Shown: positions 54,758 to 63,558 of the stretch, piece after piece
Position numbering within the stretch: the stretch's first letter is position 1
How the letters are laid out: each line of letters begins with the position of its first letter
Assembly (NCBI RefSeq): GCF_030814715.1
Contig: NZ_JAUSVO010000002.1
Span: 806,001-870,000, forward strand
From: Kaistia dalseonensis
GTDB taxonomy: Bacteria > Pseudomonadota > Alphaproteobacteria > Rhizobiales > Kaistiaceae
DNA: 64,000 nt
Direction of reading: 5' to 3'
The notes under the pieces: generated by a model
What the model was told of the DNA's origin: nothing
Seen by the model: only the letters and a program-made list of their open reading frames with translations
Databases searched by the model: none
Program-made: the position numbers and the translations under genes

Positions 54758-55783
54758 ATGCGCGCTCTGCAACTGCTCTCCGACCGCAAGCTCTCGATCG
54801 TCGACGTGCCGATGGCGCATCCGCCGGGAGAGGGCGAGGTCCGCGTCAAGATCGGAGCGGTGGCGCTCAACCATATCGACGTCTGGGGCTGGCGCGGCAT
54901 GGCCTTCGCCAAGCGCAAGCTGCCGCTGACGATCGGCGCCGAAGCCGCTGGCACGATCGAGTCGATCGGACCGGGCGTCGAGGGGTTGAGCATCGGCCAG
55001 CGCGTCGCTCTCTATGGCGCCGAGACGTGCGGCCAGTGCCCCGCCTGCCATGCGGGCCGCGACAATCTCTGCGAGAACGTCGCCGGCGTGCGCGGCTTCC
55101 ACATTGATGGCTTTGCCTGCGATTATGTGACGATGAAGGCGCGTCTGGTCGTGCCGGCGCCGGAAGGTGTCTCGGTGCGTGACGCGGCCTGCACGCCCGT
55201 CACCTATGGCACGGTCGAGCACATGCTGTTCGACAATGCCAAGCTCGAGGCAGGCCAGACGATCCTGGTCCAGGCGGGCGGCAGCGGCATCGGCACGGCG
55301 GCGATCCAGCTTTCCAAGGCGGCGGGCGCCACGATCATCACCACGGTCGGCAGCCCTGAAAAGGCCGAGAAGGCGCTCGCGCTCGGCGCGCATCACGTCA
55401 TCAACTATCGCGAGGAGCGCTTCGAGGGCGTTGTCCGCAAGATTACGAAGAAGCGCGGCGTCGATGTCGTCTTCGAGCATGTCGGCGTCGATACCTGGGC
55501 CGGCAGCATGTTCTCGCTGCGCCGTGGTGGTACGCTCGTCACCTGCGGCTCCACGACGGGCATTTCGACCGAGATCAACCTGTTCCAGCTCTATCAGCAG
55601 CAATTGCGCCTGATCGGCTCGTTCGGCTGCCGGATCGAGAATATCGCCCATGCGCTCGCCAAGATCGGCGCTGGCGTCGTTTCGCCGGTGATCGACAGCG
55701 TGATCGCCCTGGAGGATATCGACCTGGCGCTGGCCAAGATCGAGGGACGACAGGTCTTCGGCAAAGTCATCGTGACGCTCTGA
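54758..55783 (+). CDS. zinc-binding MDR dehydrogenase of the VLCFA cluster
   Basis: 341 residues, medium-chain dehydrogenase/reductase. GAEAAGTIESIGPGVEG, structural zinc Cys set (CGQCPACHAGRDNLC), and the NADPH-binding GGSGIGTAAIQLS. In the Rhizobium cluster the equivalent gene (adh2XL) lies between fabF1XL and lpxXL and probably does the enoyl or keto reduction on AcpXL. The gap of 86 bp to fabF1XL is the largest in the cluster after the first. Confidence 0.9.
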   Translation: MRALQLLSDRKLSIVDVPMAHPPGEGEVRVKIGAVALNHIDVWGWRGMAFAKRKLPLTIGAEAAGTIESIGPGVEGLSIGQRVALYGAETCGQCPACHAGRDNLCENVAGVRGFHIDGFACDYVTMKARLVVPAPEGVSVRDAACTPVTYGTVEHMLFDNAKLEAGQTILVQAGGSGIGTAAIQLSKAAGATIITTVGSPEKAEKALALGAHHVINYREERFEGVVRKITKKRGVDVVFEHVGVDTWAGSMFSLRRGGTLVTCGSTTGISTEINLFQLYQQQLRLIGSFGCRIENIAHALAKIGAGVVSPVIDSVIALEDIDLALAKIEGRQVFGKVIVTL

Positions 55784-55788
55784 TCCGC

Positions 55789-56733
55789 ATGGCGACGGGC
55801 ATTCCCAGCGGTCGCAAGCGGCCCTTCAAGAATTTCGTCCGCAGCCTATCGCGCAGCCGCGCCACCCAGGTGACGGTGGCCGCGGCCGTACGAGGTCTGA
55901 TCGGGCTGATCCGCGCGCTCGGGCCCGAGCGGGCAGGGCGTGTCTCGGAAGCCGTCACGGTGTTCGTCGGCCGCTTTGTCCCGGAATCGAAGCTCGCCCT
56001 GCGCAACCTCGCCGCCGCCTTTCCAGAGAAGACCGAGGCCGAGCGCGAGGCGATCCTCGAAGGCGTCTGGCGCAATCTCGGCCGCACCGTCGCCGAATAT
56101 GTTCACCTGGACCAACTCGTCGATATCGATCCCGAACATCTCGATCGATGCCGGACGGAGGTGGTCGGGCTCGAATACTTCCTGTCGCTTCGTGACGATG
56201 GCAAGCCGGGCATCGTATTCTCGGCACATCTCGCCAATTGGGAAATCCTGGCTGTCGTCGCGGCCAGGTTCGGCCTGCCCGTCGTGGCGCTCTTTCGTGC
56301 CCCGACCAACAATGTCATCGCGCAGGACCTGATCCGCCGCCGCGAGGAACTGATGGGCAAGCTCATCGCCTCGGGACGCGGCGCCACCTTCGAGGTCGCT
56401 GCGGCGCTCGATCGCGGCGAGCATCTCGGCATATTGACCGACCAGCATCATGGCTCCGGCCCGCGCGTCCCCTTCTTCGGCCGTATGGTCGCCGCCAATC
56501 CTCTCGTTGCGCGCCTCGCGCGGCAATATGATTGCCCGGTCCATGGCGCCCGCACGATCCGCCTGCCCGATGGGCGCTTCCGTGTCGAGCTGACGCCACC
56601 GCTTGATATGCCCCGCGACGCGGAGGGCCTGGTCGATGTCACGGCCGGGACGGCCGCCGTCATGGCCGTCGTCGAGGGTTGGGTGCGGGAGCATCCCGAG
56701 CAATGGCTCTGGCTGCATAATCGCTGGCGCTGA
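55789..56733 (+). CDS. lpxXL: lipid A VLCFA acyltransferase LpxXL
   Basis: 314 residues of the LpxL/HtrB family. The HX4(D/E) catalytic motif is SAHLANWEI, with GRGATFEVAAALDRGEHLGILTDQ-type downstream block (GILTDQHHGSG, VPFFGR). It transfers the very long chain from AcpXL to the lipid A precursor in the inner membrane. It begins 5 bp after the dehydrogenase stop. Loss in rhizobia makes the outer membrane less stable. Confidence 0.94.
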   Translation: MATGIPSGRKRPFKNFVRSLSRSRATQVTVAAAVRGLIGLIRALGPERAGRVSEAVTVFVGRFVPESKLALRNLAAAFPEKTEAEREAILEGVWRNLGRTVAEYVHLDQLVDIDPEHLDRCRTEVVGLEYFLSLRDDGKPGIVFSAHLANWEILAVVAARFGLPVVALFRAPTNNVIAQDLIRRREELMGKLIASGRGATFEVAAALDRGEHLGILTDQHHGSGPRVPFFGRMVAANPLVARLARQYDCPVHGARTIRLPDGRFRVELTPPLDMPRDAEGLVDVTAGTAAVMAVVEGWVREHPEQWLWLHNRWR

Positions 56734-56788
56734 GCGCCGATCGCACGAACCGCTTTTCCTGCGGCGCGCGCCATGGCAAAATCTGTTC

Positions 56789-57268
56789 ATGCTTTATTCT
56801 CAATCGATCACCCCGCCGCGCGACGGCCGGCAATCGGACAGGGCCCTGGCGATCCAGCGCGGCGTCGGCCGGCTTTTTCGCGCGCGTGGCCATGCCGTCA
56901 TCTCCGAACTGGTGCTGACCACGGGACGGCGCGCCGATATCATTGCTCTGGGGCCGAATGGCGAGATCACCATCGTCGAGATCAAATCCTCGATCGAGGA
57001 CTTCCGCGCCGACAATAAGTGGTTCGACTATGCGCCGTTCTGCGACCGGCTCTATTTCGCCAGCCATGCCGGCGTGCCGGCCTCGATCTTCCCGGAGACG
57101 ACCGGGCTGATCATGGCCGATGCCTATGGCGCCGAGATCCTGCGCGAGGCGCCGGTGGCCACGCTCGCCGGCGCACGGCGCAAGGCGATGACGATACGCT
57201 TCGCCCAGGCAGCAGCGCACCGGCTGCATGGCCTGTTCGATCCGGAGGCGGGCTTTGCCGATGTGTGA
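56789..57268 (+). CDS. mmcB: MmcB-family DNA repair protein
   Basis: 159 residues. The PD-(D/E)xK-like nuclease motif is ADIIALGPNGEITIVEIKSS, followed by DFRADNKWFDYAPFCDRLYFA, typical of MmcB. In Caulobacter MmcB belongs to the LexA regulon and is linked to mitomycin C resistance. I see no clear GTTC-N7-GTTC LexA box in the 55 bp before ATG 56789, though the gene may be read from the lpxXL side. Confidence 0.9.
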   Translation: MLYSQSITPPRDGRQSDRALAIQRGVGRLFRARGHAVISELVLTTGRRADIIALGPNGEITIVEIKSSIEDFRADNKWFDYAPFCDRLYFASHAGVPASIFPETTGLIMADAYGAEILREAPVATLAGARRKAMTIRFAQAAAHRLHGLFDPEAGFADV

Positions 57269-57271
57269 GGA

Positions 57272-57829
57272 TCAGCGCGGCGCGCGCTTGGCCAGGATGC
57301 GCTGCAGGGTGCGGCGATGCATGTTGAGGCGCCGGGCCGTTTCCGACACGTTGCGTTCGCAGAGCTCGTAGACGCGCTGGATGTGTTCCCAGCGGACGCG
57401 ATCGGCCGACATGGGGTTGTCCGGCGGGGTCGCTTTTTCGTCCGGGTCGCGCGTCAGCGCCAGGAAGACTTCGTCCGCGTCGGCGGGCTTGGCCAGATAG
57501 TCCACCGCGCCGAGCTTCACCGCCGTGACGGCCGTCGCGATATTGCCGTAGCCGGTCAGCACCACCATGCGCGATTCCGGGCGCCGCTTGCGGATCGCCT
57601 CGATCACGTCGAGGCCGTTGCCATCCTCGAGCCGCATGTCGACCACCGCATAGGCCGGCGGCCGCTGCTCGACCTTGCGAATGCCGTCCGCGACGGTGTC
57701 GGCGGTATCGACGCTGAACCCCCGCGTCTCCATCGCGCGGGCGAGGCGCTGCAGGAACGCCTTGTCGTCGTCGACGATGATGAGGGATGTGTCGGTACCG
57801 GCGAGGCCAGCGGTCTCTATGTCAGTCAT
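57272..57829 (-). CDS. actR: redox response regulator ActR/RegA
   Basis: 185 residues. Receiver domain with Asp20-Asp22 acidic pocket and phospho-acceptor Asp64 (YAVVDMRLEDGNG), Lys in YLAKPADADE, and a Fis-type helix-turn-helix at the end (VSETARRLNMHRRTLQRIL). It is the partner of ActS/RegB and controls respiration, CO2/N2 fixation and pH response in alphaproteobacteria. The stop is 3 bp from the convergent mmcB. Confidence 0.95.
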   Translation of the reverse strand: MTDIETAGLAGTDTSLIIVDDDKAFLQRLARAMETRGFSVDTADTVADGIRKVEQRPPAYAVVDMRLEDGNGLDVIEAIRKRRPESRMVVLTGYGNIATAVTAVKLGAVDYLAKPADADEVFLALTRDPDEKATPPDNPMSADRVRWEHIQRVYELCERNVSETARRLNMHRRTLQRILAKRAPR

Positions 57830-57972
57830 AGGATCTCGTCTCCGCCCCCCATGTCTTTCTTGTTCCCGTCAACGCGCGTTATAGGCGGACCCCACGCGCG
57901 CGCAAGCCCGATATGATGGAATGATGAATACAAGAGGCCACAAAGCCGCATCGCCCGACCGGGGAAGGCCGG

Positions 57973-59346
57973 TCAGTGGCCGGCCGCCATGCCGAGAGGA
58001 GCGCTTTCCTGGCTGTCGCGGCCGCGTCCCGCCTGGCGGAAGCGGTCCATGGCATCACGCGGCCAGTTGATGCGCACCACAGCGCCATGGGCCGGCAGCT
58101 CGCGATTGCTGAGTTCGATCTGCGCGCCGGTACGCTCCAGCAGCGTCTTGGCGATGAAGAAGCCGAGCCCCAATCCGCCGGCCTCGTGATCCTCGACCAT
58201 TTCGGCGTTGCGCGCCCGCGTCGTGACATAGGGTTCGCCGATATGGTCGATGACGTCCGAGGCAAAGCCCGGCCCGTCATCGGCGATGATCAGCGTGACC
58301 GCCTTGTCGGTCCATATCGCCGTGATCTCGACCGTCGTCTCTGCGAAATCGACCGCGTTTTCGACGAGATTGCCGATGCCGTAGAGAATGCCGGGATTGC
58401 GGCGCCCGACCGGCTCCGCGTCGGCTCGGCCGGCGACGTTGATCTTGATCTCGATGCCCGCGTCGCGGTGCGGCTCGGTGACCTCGGCCAGAAGATGGCT
58501 GATCGGCAGGCGGTCGAGATGCTGGTCGGTCTGCGTCGAGAGCGAAGTGAGCTTGCCGAGAATGTCGCGGCAGCGTTGCGACTGGCTCCTGAGCAGCGCC
58601 ACGTCTTCGGCGTAGGGGCTGTCCTTCGGCAGTTCGCGTTCGAGTTCCTTGGTGACGAGCACGATCGTGGCGAGCGGGGTGCCGAGTTCATGCGCGGCTG
58701 CCGCCGCGAGCCCGTCGAGCGCCGAGAGATGCTGCTCACGCGCCAGGACGAGTTCCGTCGCGGTCAGTGCGTCTGCCAGTTGGCGCGCCTCCTCCGCGAC
58801 ACGGAAGGCATAGACGCCCATGAAGACCACGGCGGAGACCAGTGCGACCCACACGCCGGCCACATAGGTGAGTGGCAGGGCGATCGGCTCGGCCGTGCCC
58901 CAGGGCAGCGGCAGGTGCCAGAGGGCCAGACCGCTCACGGCCACGATGACGAGGCCGCCCAGCGCCATGGTCAGCCGGGGCGCCATGGTGGTCGCCGAGA
59001 CGATGACCGGCACGAGCAGCAGGATCGCGAAGGGGTTCTGCAGGCCGCCCGTCAGATAGAGCAGCAGCGACAATTGCAGCAGGTCGTAGGCGAGCATGAG
59101 CGCCGCCGTCCGCGCACGGAGCCTGAGGCTCGACGGATAGCGGATCTTCAGGAACAGGTTGACCCAGGCCGACAGCGCGATGGCGGCGAGACAGATGCCG
59201 ATCGGCATCGGGAACTGGAGCCAGAACTGGACGAAGACCACCGTCACGGTCTGCCCGGCCACGGCGAGCCAGCGCAGCCAGACGAGCGTATCCAGCTTCA
59301 GGCGCCTGGCGTTGAAATTGTCCGTGGGGGGGATCGGACCTGTCAT
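57973..59346 (-). CDS. actS: redox-sensing histidine kinase ActS/RegB
   Basis: 457 residues. Six helices in residues 20-185; the quinone-binding GGLQNPF at 100-106; phospho-acceptor His219 in AAAAHELGTPLA; redox-active Cys259 in SQRCRDILGKL; ATP-binding N-box NLVENAVDFA and G-boxes DDGPGF, GGLGLGFFIA. It senses quinone and cysteine redox state and phosphorylates ActR. A gap of 143 bp separates it from actR, so actR may also have its own promoter. Confidence 0.95.
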   Translation of the reverse strand: MTGPIPPTDNFNARRLKLDTLVWLRWLAVAGQTVTVVFVQFWLQFPMPIGICLAAIALSAWVNLFLKIRYPSSLRLRARTAALMLAYDLLQLSLLLYLTGGLQNPFAILLLVPVIVSATTMAPRLTMALGGLVIVAVSGLALWHLPLPWGTAEPIALPLTYVAGVWVALVSAVVFMGVYAFRVAEEARQLADALTATELVLAREQHLSALDGLAAAAAHELGTPLATIVLVTKELERELPKDSPYAEDVALLRSQSQRCRDILGKLTSLSTQTDQHLDRLPISHLLAEVTEPHRDAGIEIKINVAGRADAEPVGRRNPGILYGIGNLVENAVDFAETTVEITAIWTDKAVTLIIADDGPGFASDVIDHIGEPYVTTRARNAEMVEDHEAGGLGLGFFIAKTLLERTGAQIELSNRELPAHGAVVRINWPRDAMDRFRQAGRGRDSQESAPLGMAAGH

Positions 59347-59446
59347 GTCTGGGGCATCCGGGGACGTCTTTGCCTTTATGAACCGGCTTATAGCACGATG
59401 GGCATGGGTTCGGCGGCAGCCTGACCATTCGGATCGCCAAACAACT

Positions 59447-59488
59447 TGCGTCGCAGGTGGAATCGTTCTTACATATTGCAGCGCAAAA
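59447..59488 (+). promoter_or_regulatory. pair of TGC-N3-GCA palindromes (PhaR-type sites) upstream of phaZ
   Basis: TGCGTCGCA (59447-59455) and TGCAGCGCA (59477-59485, followed by AAA) have centres 30 bp apart, about three DNA turns, 77-115 bp before the depolymerase start. PhaR, the repressor of PHA granule genes in Paracoccus and Bradyrhizobium, binds TGC-N3-GCA elements. The second copy fits best. Confidence 0.45.
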
Positions 59489-59561
59489 GGCCGGCCGCGG
59501 TCTTCCTCGCACGATCAGTTTGCGGCCGACCGCATCGTCTTTCGGGGCTGCGGGAGGTCGA

Positions 59562-61154
59562 ATGAGTCCCTTATCCTATTATCAGCTTTATGAACTGAAC
59601 CACGCTGCCCTGTCGCCCATGCGCGTCGCGGCGGACATCATGAAGCTCATGCTGCAGAACCCCTTCAATCCGTTGGGGCAGACGCCGCTCGGCAAGAATA
59701 TCTCCGCCGGGCTCGAGCTCTTCGAACGGACCACGCGCCGTTATGGCAAGCCGGCCTTCGGCCTGCCGACGACCCTCGTCGGCGGTGAACGCGTGCCGGT
59801 GGTCGAGGAGATCGTCTGGCAGGCACCGTTCTGCAACCTGATTCATTTCGACAGGGTCCTCGAGCGGCCACGGACCGATCCGAAGCTGCTGATCGTGGCG
59901 CCCATGTCGGGTCATTATGCGACGCTCCTGCGCGGTACGGTCGACGCCATGCTGCCCAAGCACGACGTCTACATCACCGACTGGATCGATGCCCGCATGG
60001 TGCCTTTGACGGAAGGCAGCTTCGATCTCGACGATTATGTCGACTACGTCATCGCGATGCTGCAGGCCCTCGGCGAGAATACGCATGTGATCGCCGTGTG
60101 CCAGCCGGCGGTTCCCGTGCTCGCGGCCGCCGCCGTGATGGAAGCCCGCAACGACCCGTTCGCCCCGCGCACCATGACGCTGATGGGGGGGCCGATCGAT
60201 ACGCGCATCAACCCGACAGCGGTCAACAAGCTCGCCGAAGGCAAGACGATCGACTGGTTCGAGCAGAATGTCGTCATGAAGGTGCCATTTCCCCATCCGG
60301 GCTTCATGCGCGACGTCTATCCGGGCTTCCTGCAGCTCTCCGGCTTCATGAGCATGAACCTCGACCGCCATGTGACGGCCCACAAGGAGTTCTTCCAGCA
60401 CCTGGTCGACGGCGACGGTGATTCCCAGACCAAGCACCGGGATTTCTACGACGAGTATCTCGCGGTGATGGATCTCTCGGCTGCGTTCTATCTGCAGACG
60501 GTCGACACGGTCTTCATCAAGCATTCTCTGCCCAAGGGCGAGATGCTGCATCGGGGCGAACGCGTCGACCTGACGGCGATTCGCAATGTCGCCCTGCTCA
60601 CGGTCGAAGGCGAGAACGACGATATTTCGGGCGTCGGCCAGACCGAGGCGGCCCAGCATCTCTGCGTCAACATCCCCGGCGACATGCGCGCCCATTATGT
60701 GCAGCCGAAGGTCGGCCATTATGGCGTCTTCAACGGTTCCCGCTTCCGGGCGGAGATCGCGCCGCGCATCAGCGATTTCATCCTGACCCATAATCGTCAT
60801 CGCGCGGTCGCCCCGGATGCCGTGCCGGTCGAGGCGGTTGCCCCGGCGGCGGAGCCGGTCGCGCCGGAGCCGAAACCGGCGCCGGGCCGGGCCACCCAGG
60901 CCGATACGTTGGCTGCACTGGTGCTCGCGCGGCCCGACGGGGTCGCCGATGATCTGAAGCTGATCTCCGGCGTCGGGCCGAAGCTCGAGGCGACGCTGAA
61001 CGGGCTCGGTATCTTCCATCTCTGGCAGCTCGCCGCGCTTACCGACAAGCAGATCAGCGAGCTCGACGAACGGCTCGCCTTCAAGGGGCGCGTGGCGCGC
61101 GACAAGTGGGTCGAGCAGGCCAAGACGCTCGCGCGAGAGACGACATCGTCCTGA
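59562..61154 (+). CDS. phaZ: intracellular PHA depolymerase PhaZ fused to a helix-hairpin-helix tail
   Basis: 530 residues. The first 415 or so are the intracellular polyhydroxybutyrate depolymerase: YQLYELNHAALSPMRVAAD, nucleophile Cys180 in VCQPAVPVL, and VEGENDDISGVGQT. It breaks down stored PHA. Then an Ala/Pro-rich linker (about 418-462) leads to residues 463-530, DDLKLISGVGPKLEATLNGL and FKGRVARDKWVEQAKTLA. This tail is the helix-hairpin-helix domain usually found at the end of rhizobial NuoE. GGGAGG precedes ATG 59562. Confidence 0.9.
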   Translation: MSPLSYYQLYELNHAALSPMRVAADIMKLMLQNPFNPLGQTPLGKNISAGLELFERTTRRYGKPAFGLPTTLVGGERVPVVEEIVWQAPFCNLIHFDRVLERPRTDPKLLIVAPMSGHYATLLRGTVDAMLPKHDVYITDWIDARMVPLTEGSFDLDDYVDYVIAMLQALGENTHVIAVCQPAVPVLAAAAVMEARNDPFAPRTMTLMGGPIDTRINPTAVNKLAEGKTIDWFEQNVVMKVPFPHPGFMRDVYPGFLQLSGFMSMNLDRHVTAHKEFFQHLVDGDGDSQTKHRDFYDEYLAVMDLSAAFYLQTVDTVFIKHSLPKGEMLHRGERVDLTAIRNVALLTVEGENDDISGVGQTEAAQHLCVNIPGDMRAHYVQPKVGHYGVFNGSRFRAEIAPRISDFILTHNRHRAVAPDAVPVEAVAPAAEPVAPEPKPAPGRATQADTLAALVLARPDGVADDLKLISGVGPKLEATLNGLGIFHLWQLAALTDKQISELDERLAFKGRVARDKWVEQAKTLARETTSS

Positions 61155-61267
61155 GTTCAGCCGGGCGGCGGTCCGATTTCCCGGGCCTGCCGTCCGATTT
61201 TGCTTGAATCAGCTTTTCCGCCTTCCCACTTCCCAATCGTTGGGGAGTTTCCAGGAAGGAAGGATCA

Positions 61268-61723
61268 ATGACCCATAGTCAGGCCCTGCGTCCGGCATGG
61301 ACGCCGCTCACCATCGCGCTGATGGTCCTCGGCTTCGTCGTGTTCTGGCCGCTCGGTCTCGCCATGCTGGCCTATATCATCTGGGGCGACCGGCTCCCGG
61401 AATTCCGCCGCAACGCGGAAGGCGTGCGCGATGACTTCAAGCGCTCGTTCCGGGGCTGCGGCTGGGGCGGATCGCGCGATCAGCGCTGGAACGCCTATCA
61501 GAGCGGCAATTCGGCGTTCGATGATTACCGCGCGGCCGAGCTCAAGCGCATCGAAGAGGAACGTCGCCGGCTCGATGAAGAGCGCGCGGAGTTCGAGACC
61601 TTCGTGCAGAACCTTCGCCGCGCGCGCGACCAGGAGGAGTTCGACCGCTTCAAGGCCGATCGCCGCCGTCAGCGCGATGTGAAGCCGACCGCTCAGTCGG
61701 ATGACGGTGTCATCGACCTCTGA
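61268..61723 (+). CDS. DUF2852 membrane protein
   Basis: 151 residues. A hydrophobic segment (ALMVLGFVVFWPLGLAMLAYIIWG) is followed by a charged coiled-coil region (AAELKRIEEERRRLDEERAEFETF). This is the DUF2852 pattern, common in alphaproteobacteria and of unknown role. GAAGGA lies before the ATG. It is followed by a good terminator. Confidence 0.9.
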   Translation: MTHSQALRPAWTPLTIALMVLGFVVFWPLGLAMLAYIIWGDRLPEFRRNAEGVRDDFKRSFRGCGWGGSRDQRWNAYQSGNSAFDDYRAAELKRIEEERRRLDEERAEFETFVQNLRRARDQEEFDRFKADRRRQRDVKPTAQSDDGVIDL

Positions 61724-61746
61724 TCGGGATCTGTGCCGATGAATTG

Positions 61747-61772
61747 GGCCGGGCCACAAAGCCCGGCCTTTT
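61747..61772 (+). terminator. rho-independent terminator of the DUF2852 gene
   Basis: GGCCGGGC (61747-61754) pairs with GCCCGGCC (61761-61768), loop of six bases, followed by TTTT. It starts 23 bp after the stop codon. Confidence 0.85.
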
Positions 61773-61904
61773 CGTGTTGGTATCAGGGCGGCCCACACGA
61801 GGGCGCTTTTTCCCGCCTCGACCTGCCCTGCCGCAGGGTGACGGCGTCGCCGCAGGCGCCTTCGTCCCGGCAGCGGCTGCGCCATCACTCGACACCGCGC
61901 GCAT

Positions 61905-62825
61905 TCAGGCCTTGTCGAATGTTCCTTCGATTTGCGCCAATGCGAGGCTCAATCTCGGCGCAATGAAATCCAGGAAGGCTCGGCGCTTCAGGGGCTGGAC
62001 CGGCTGCGGCGGGTGTATGAGGTTGACCGGCGTCGGACGATCATCCCAGCGGCGCAAGATCGGCACCAGCCGCCCGTCAGCGATCGCCGCAGCCGTCTGA
62101 TAGGACATCAGGCGCGCGATGCCGAGACCGGCCGCCGCCGCCTCCACCACTGTGTCGGCGGTGTTGACCGAAAAGCGCGGCCTGATTGGCACCGTGCGTT
62201 CGCTCGCACCACTGCCGAATGTCCAGTTTCGGTGCGCCTGCGGGACCTCGAAGGCAATGCAGTCATGGTCGCTCAGGGCATCGGGGTCGGCAGGCGTTCC
62301 ATGCCTGGCGAGATAGTCCGGGCTGGCGCAGGCAATCCAGCGCACATGGCCGACCTGACGGCCGATCAACCGGCTGTCGGGCAGGCTACCGATGCGGATC
62401 GCTACATCGACGCGTGCCTCGATGAGATCGACCACCTGATCCGACAGGATCAGCCGCGCGCTCACCAGCGGATAGGCGGCAAGGAAGGCGTGGACGATCG
62501 GGGCGACATGCAGCTTGCCGAACATGATCGGTGCCGTCACCACCAGTTCGCCGCGCGGTTCGCGATATTCGCCGCTGGCCGCGCGCTCGGCATCGGCCAG
62601 ATCGTCGAGCAGGCGCCGCGCTACCGCGGTGAAGGCTTCGCCAGCTTCGGTCAGGGTCAGCCTGCGGCTGGTTCGCACCATCAGCCGCGAGCCGAGATGC
62701 GTCTCCAGATCGGAGATGCGGCGGCTGATCGTCGGCAGCGGCACCGCGAGCGAACGGGACGCCGCCGAAAGGCTGCCGCTATCCACAGCCGCCACCAATG
62801 TCCGCATGGCTTCGAAACGATCCAT
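61905..62825 (-). CDS. LysR-family transcriptional regulator
   Basis: 306 residues. N-terminal helix-turn-helix MRTLVAAVDSGSLSAASRSL and PTISRRISDLETHLGSRL; effector-binding domain from about residue 90 (GELVVTAPIMFGKLHVAP). It is of the subgroup that controls a divergent metabolic or stress gene. ATG 62825 is chosen because GGAAG lies four bases upstream. It faces the AhpD-like gene across 113 bp, so it probably controls that pair. Confidence 0.92.
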   Translation of the reverse strand: MDRFEAMRTLVAAVDSGSLSAASRSLAVPLPTISRRISDLETHLGSRLMVRTSRRLTLTEAGEAFTAVARRLLDDLADAERAASGEYREPRGELVVTAPIMFGKLHVAPIVHAFLAAYPLVSARLILSDQVVDLIEARVDVAIRIGSLPDSRLIGRQVGHVRWIACASPDYLARHGTPADPDALSDHDCIAFEVPQAHRNWTFGSGASERTVPIRPRFSVNTADTVVEAAAAGLGIARLMSYQTAAAIADGRLVPILRRWDDRPTPVNLIHPPQPVQPLKRRAFLDFIAPRLSLALAQIEGTFDKA

Positions 62826-62830
62826 CATTC

Positions 62831-62845
62831 TTCCAAAAAATGGAA
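62831..62845. promoter_or_regulatory. short dyad at the lysR start
   Basis: TTCCA, five A residues and TGGAA form a 5-5-5 palindrome ending 6 bp before the lysR ATG. It may be an autoregulatory half of the LysR site. A second palindrome CCAGCC/GGCTGG (62905-62921) lies just before the ribosome-binding site of the divergent gene. Confidence 0.3.
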
Positions 62846-62938
62846 TATTGGATCTCAAAAGTAGCGTCTGATGTCCTGAAATGAAAGGTCATAGATAGGG
62901 GTCACCAGCCAATCCGGCTGGCGAGAAAGGACCTACCC

Positions 62939-63490
62939 ATGAGCCGCCTTCCCACACCCGCCACCGTCGCCGACGCCCCCGAAGCTTCGCGCCCCCTGCT
63001 CGAGGCCGTCGGACAGCAGCTTGGCAGCGTCCCCAACATGTTCCGCTCGATCGCGCTCAGCCCGAAGGCGCTCGAGGGCTATCTCGGCCTCTCCGGTGCG
63101 CTGGGCAAGGGCTCGTTGCCTGCCGCCACGCGCGAGCGGATCGCGCTCGCCGTCGCCGAAGTGAATGGCTGCAGCTATTGCCTGTCGGCGCACACCTTCA
63201 TCGGCCGCAACCTGCTCAAGCTGGATGATGCCGAGATTGCCGCCAATCGCAACGGCGCCTCGAACGACCCCAAGGCGGACGCGGCCGTCCGCTTTGCCGT
63301 CCGGGTCGCCACCGATCGCGGTCATGTCACCGATGCCGATTTCGCCGCCGTCAAGCTTGCTGGCTACTCCGACGCGCAGTTGATCGAGATCGTCCAGCAC
63401 GTCGCACTGAACAGCTGGACCAATTTCTTCAACGAGGTCTTCAAGACCGAGATCGACTTCCCGCTCGTGGAAGCCAGCAAGGCCGCCTGA
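62939..63490 (+). CDS. carboxymuconolactone decarboxylase/AhpD-like peroxidase-fold protein
   Basis: 183 residues. The CxxC redox motif is NGCSYCLSAHT, followed by the conserved His; VPNMFRSIALSPKALEGYLGL is the uncharacterised peroxidase-related (AhpD) subfamily. It likely reduces peroxides or acts as a redox adaptor. AAAGGA stands before the ATG. The partial PPOX-fold gene follows 68 bp later, likely co-expressed. Confidence 0.9.
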   Translation: MSRLPTPATVADAPEASRPLLEAVGQQLGSVPNMFRSIALSPKALEGYLGLSGALGKGSLPAATRERIALAVAEVNGCSYCLSAHTFIGRNLLKLDDAEIAANRNGASNDPKADAAVRFAVRVATDRGHVTDADFAAVKLAGYSDAQLIEIVQHVALNSWTNFFNEVFKTEIDFPLVEASKAA

Positions 63491-63558
63491 CGTCTCGAAC
63501 AGCCCGGGCCACCTGCGCCGCGCGCGCAGCGCAGGTGCTCGCAAAAGGAGCGACTGCA

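Noticed and set aside
56734-56788. LexA (SOS) box before mmcB
   Set aside because: MmcB is LexA-controlled in Caulobacter, but no GTTC-N7-GTTC or its complement is present in this gap.
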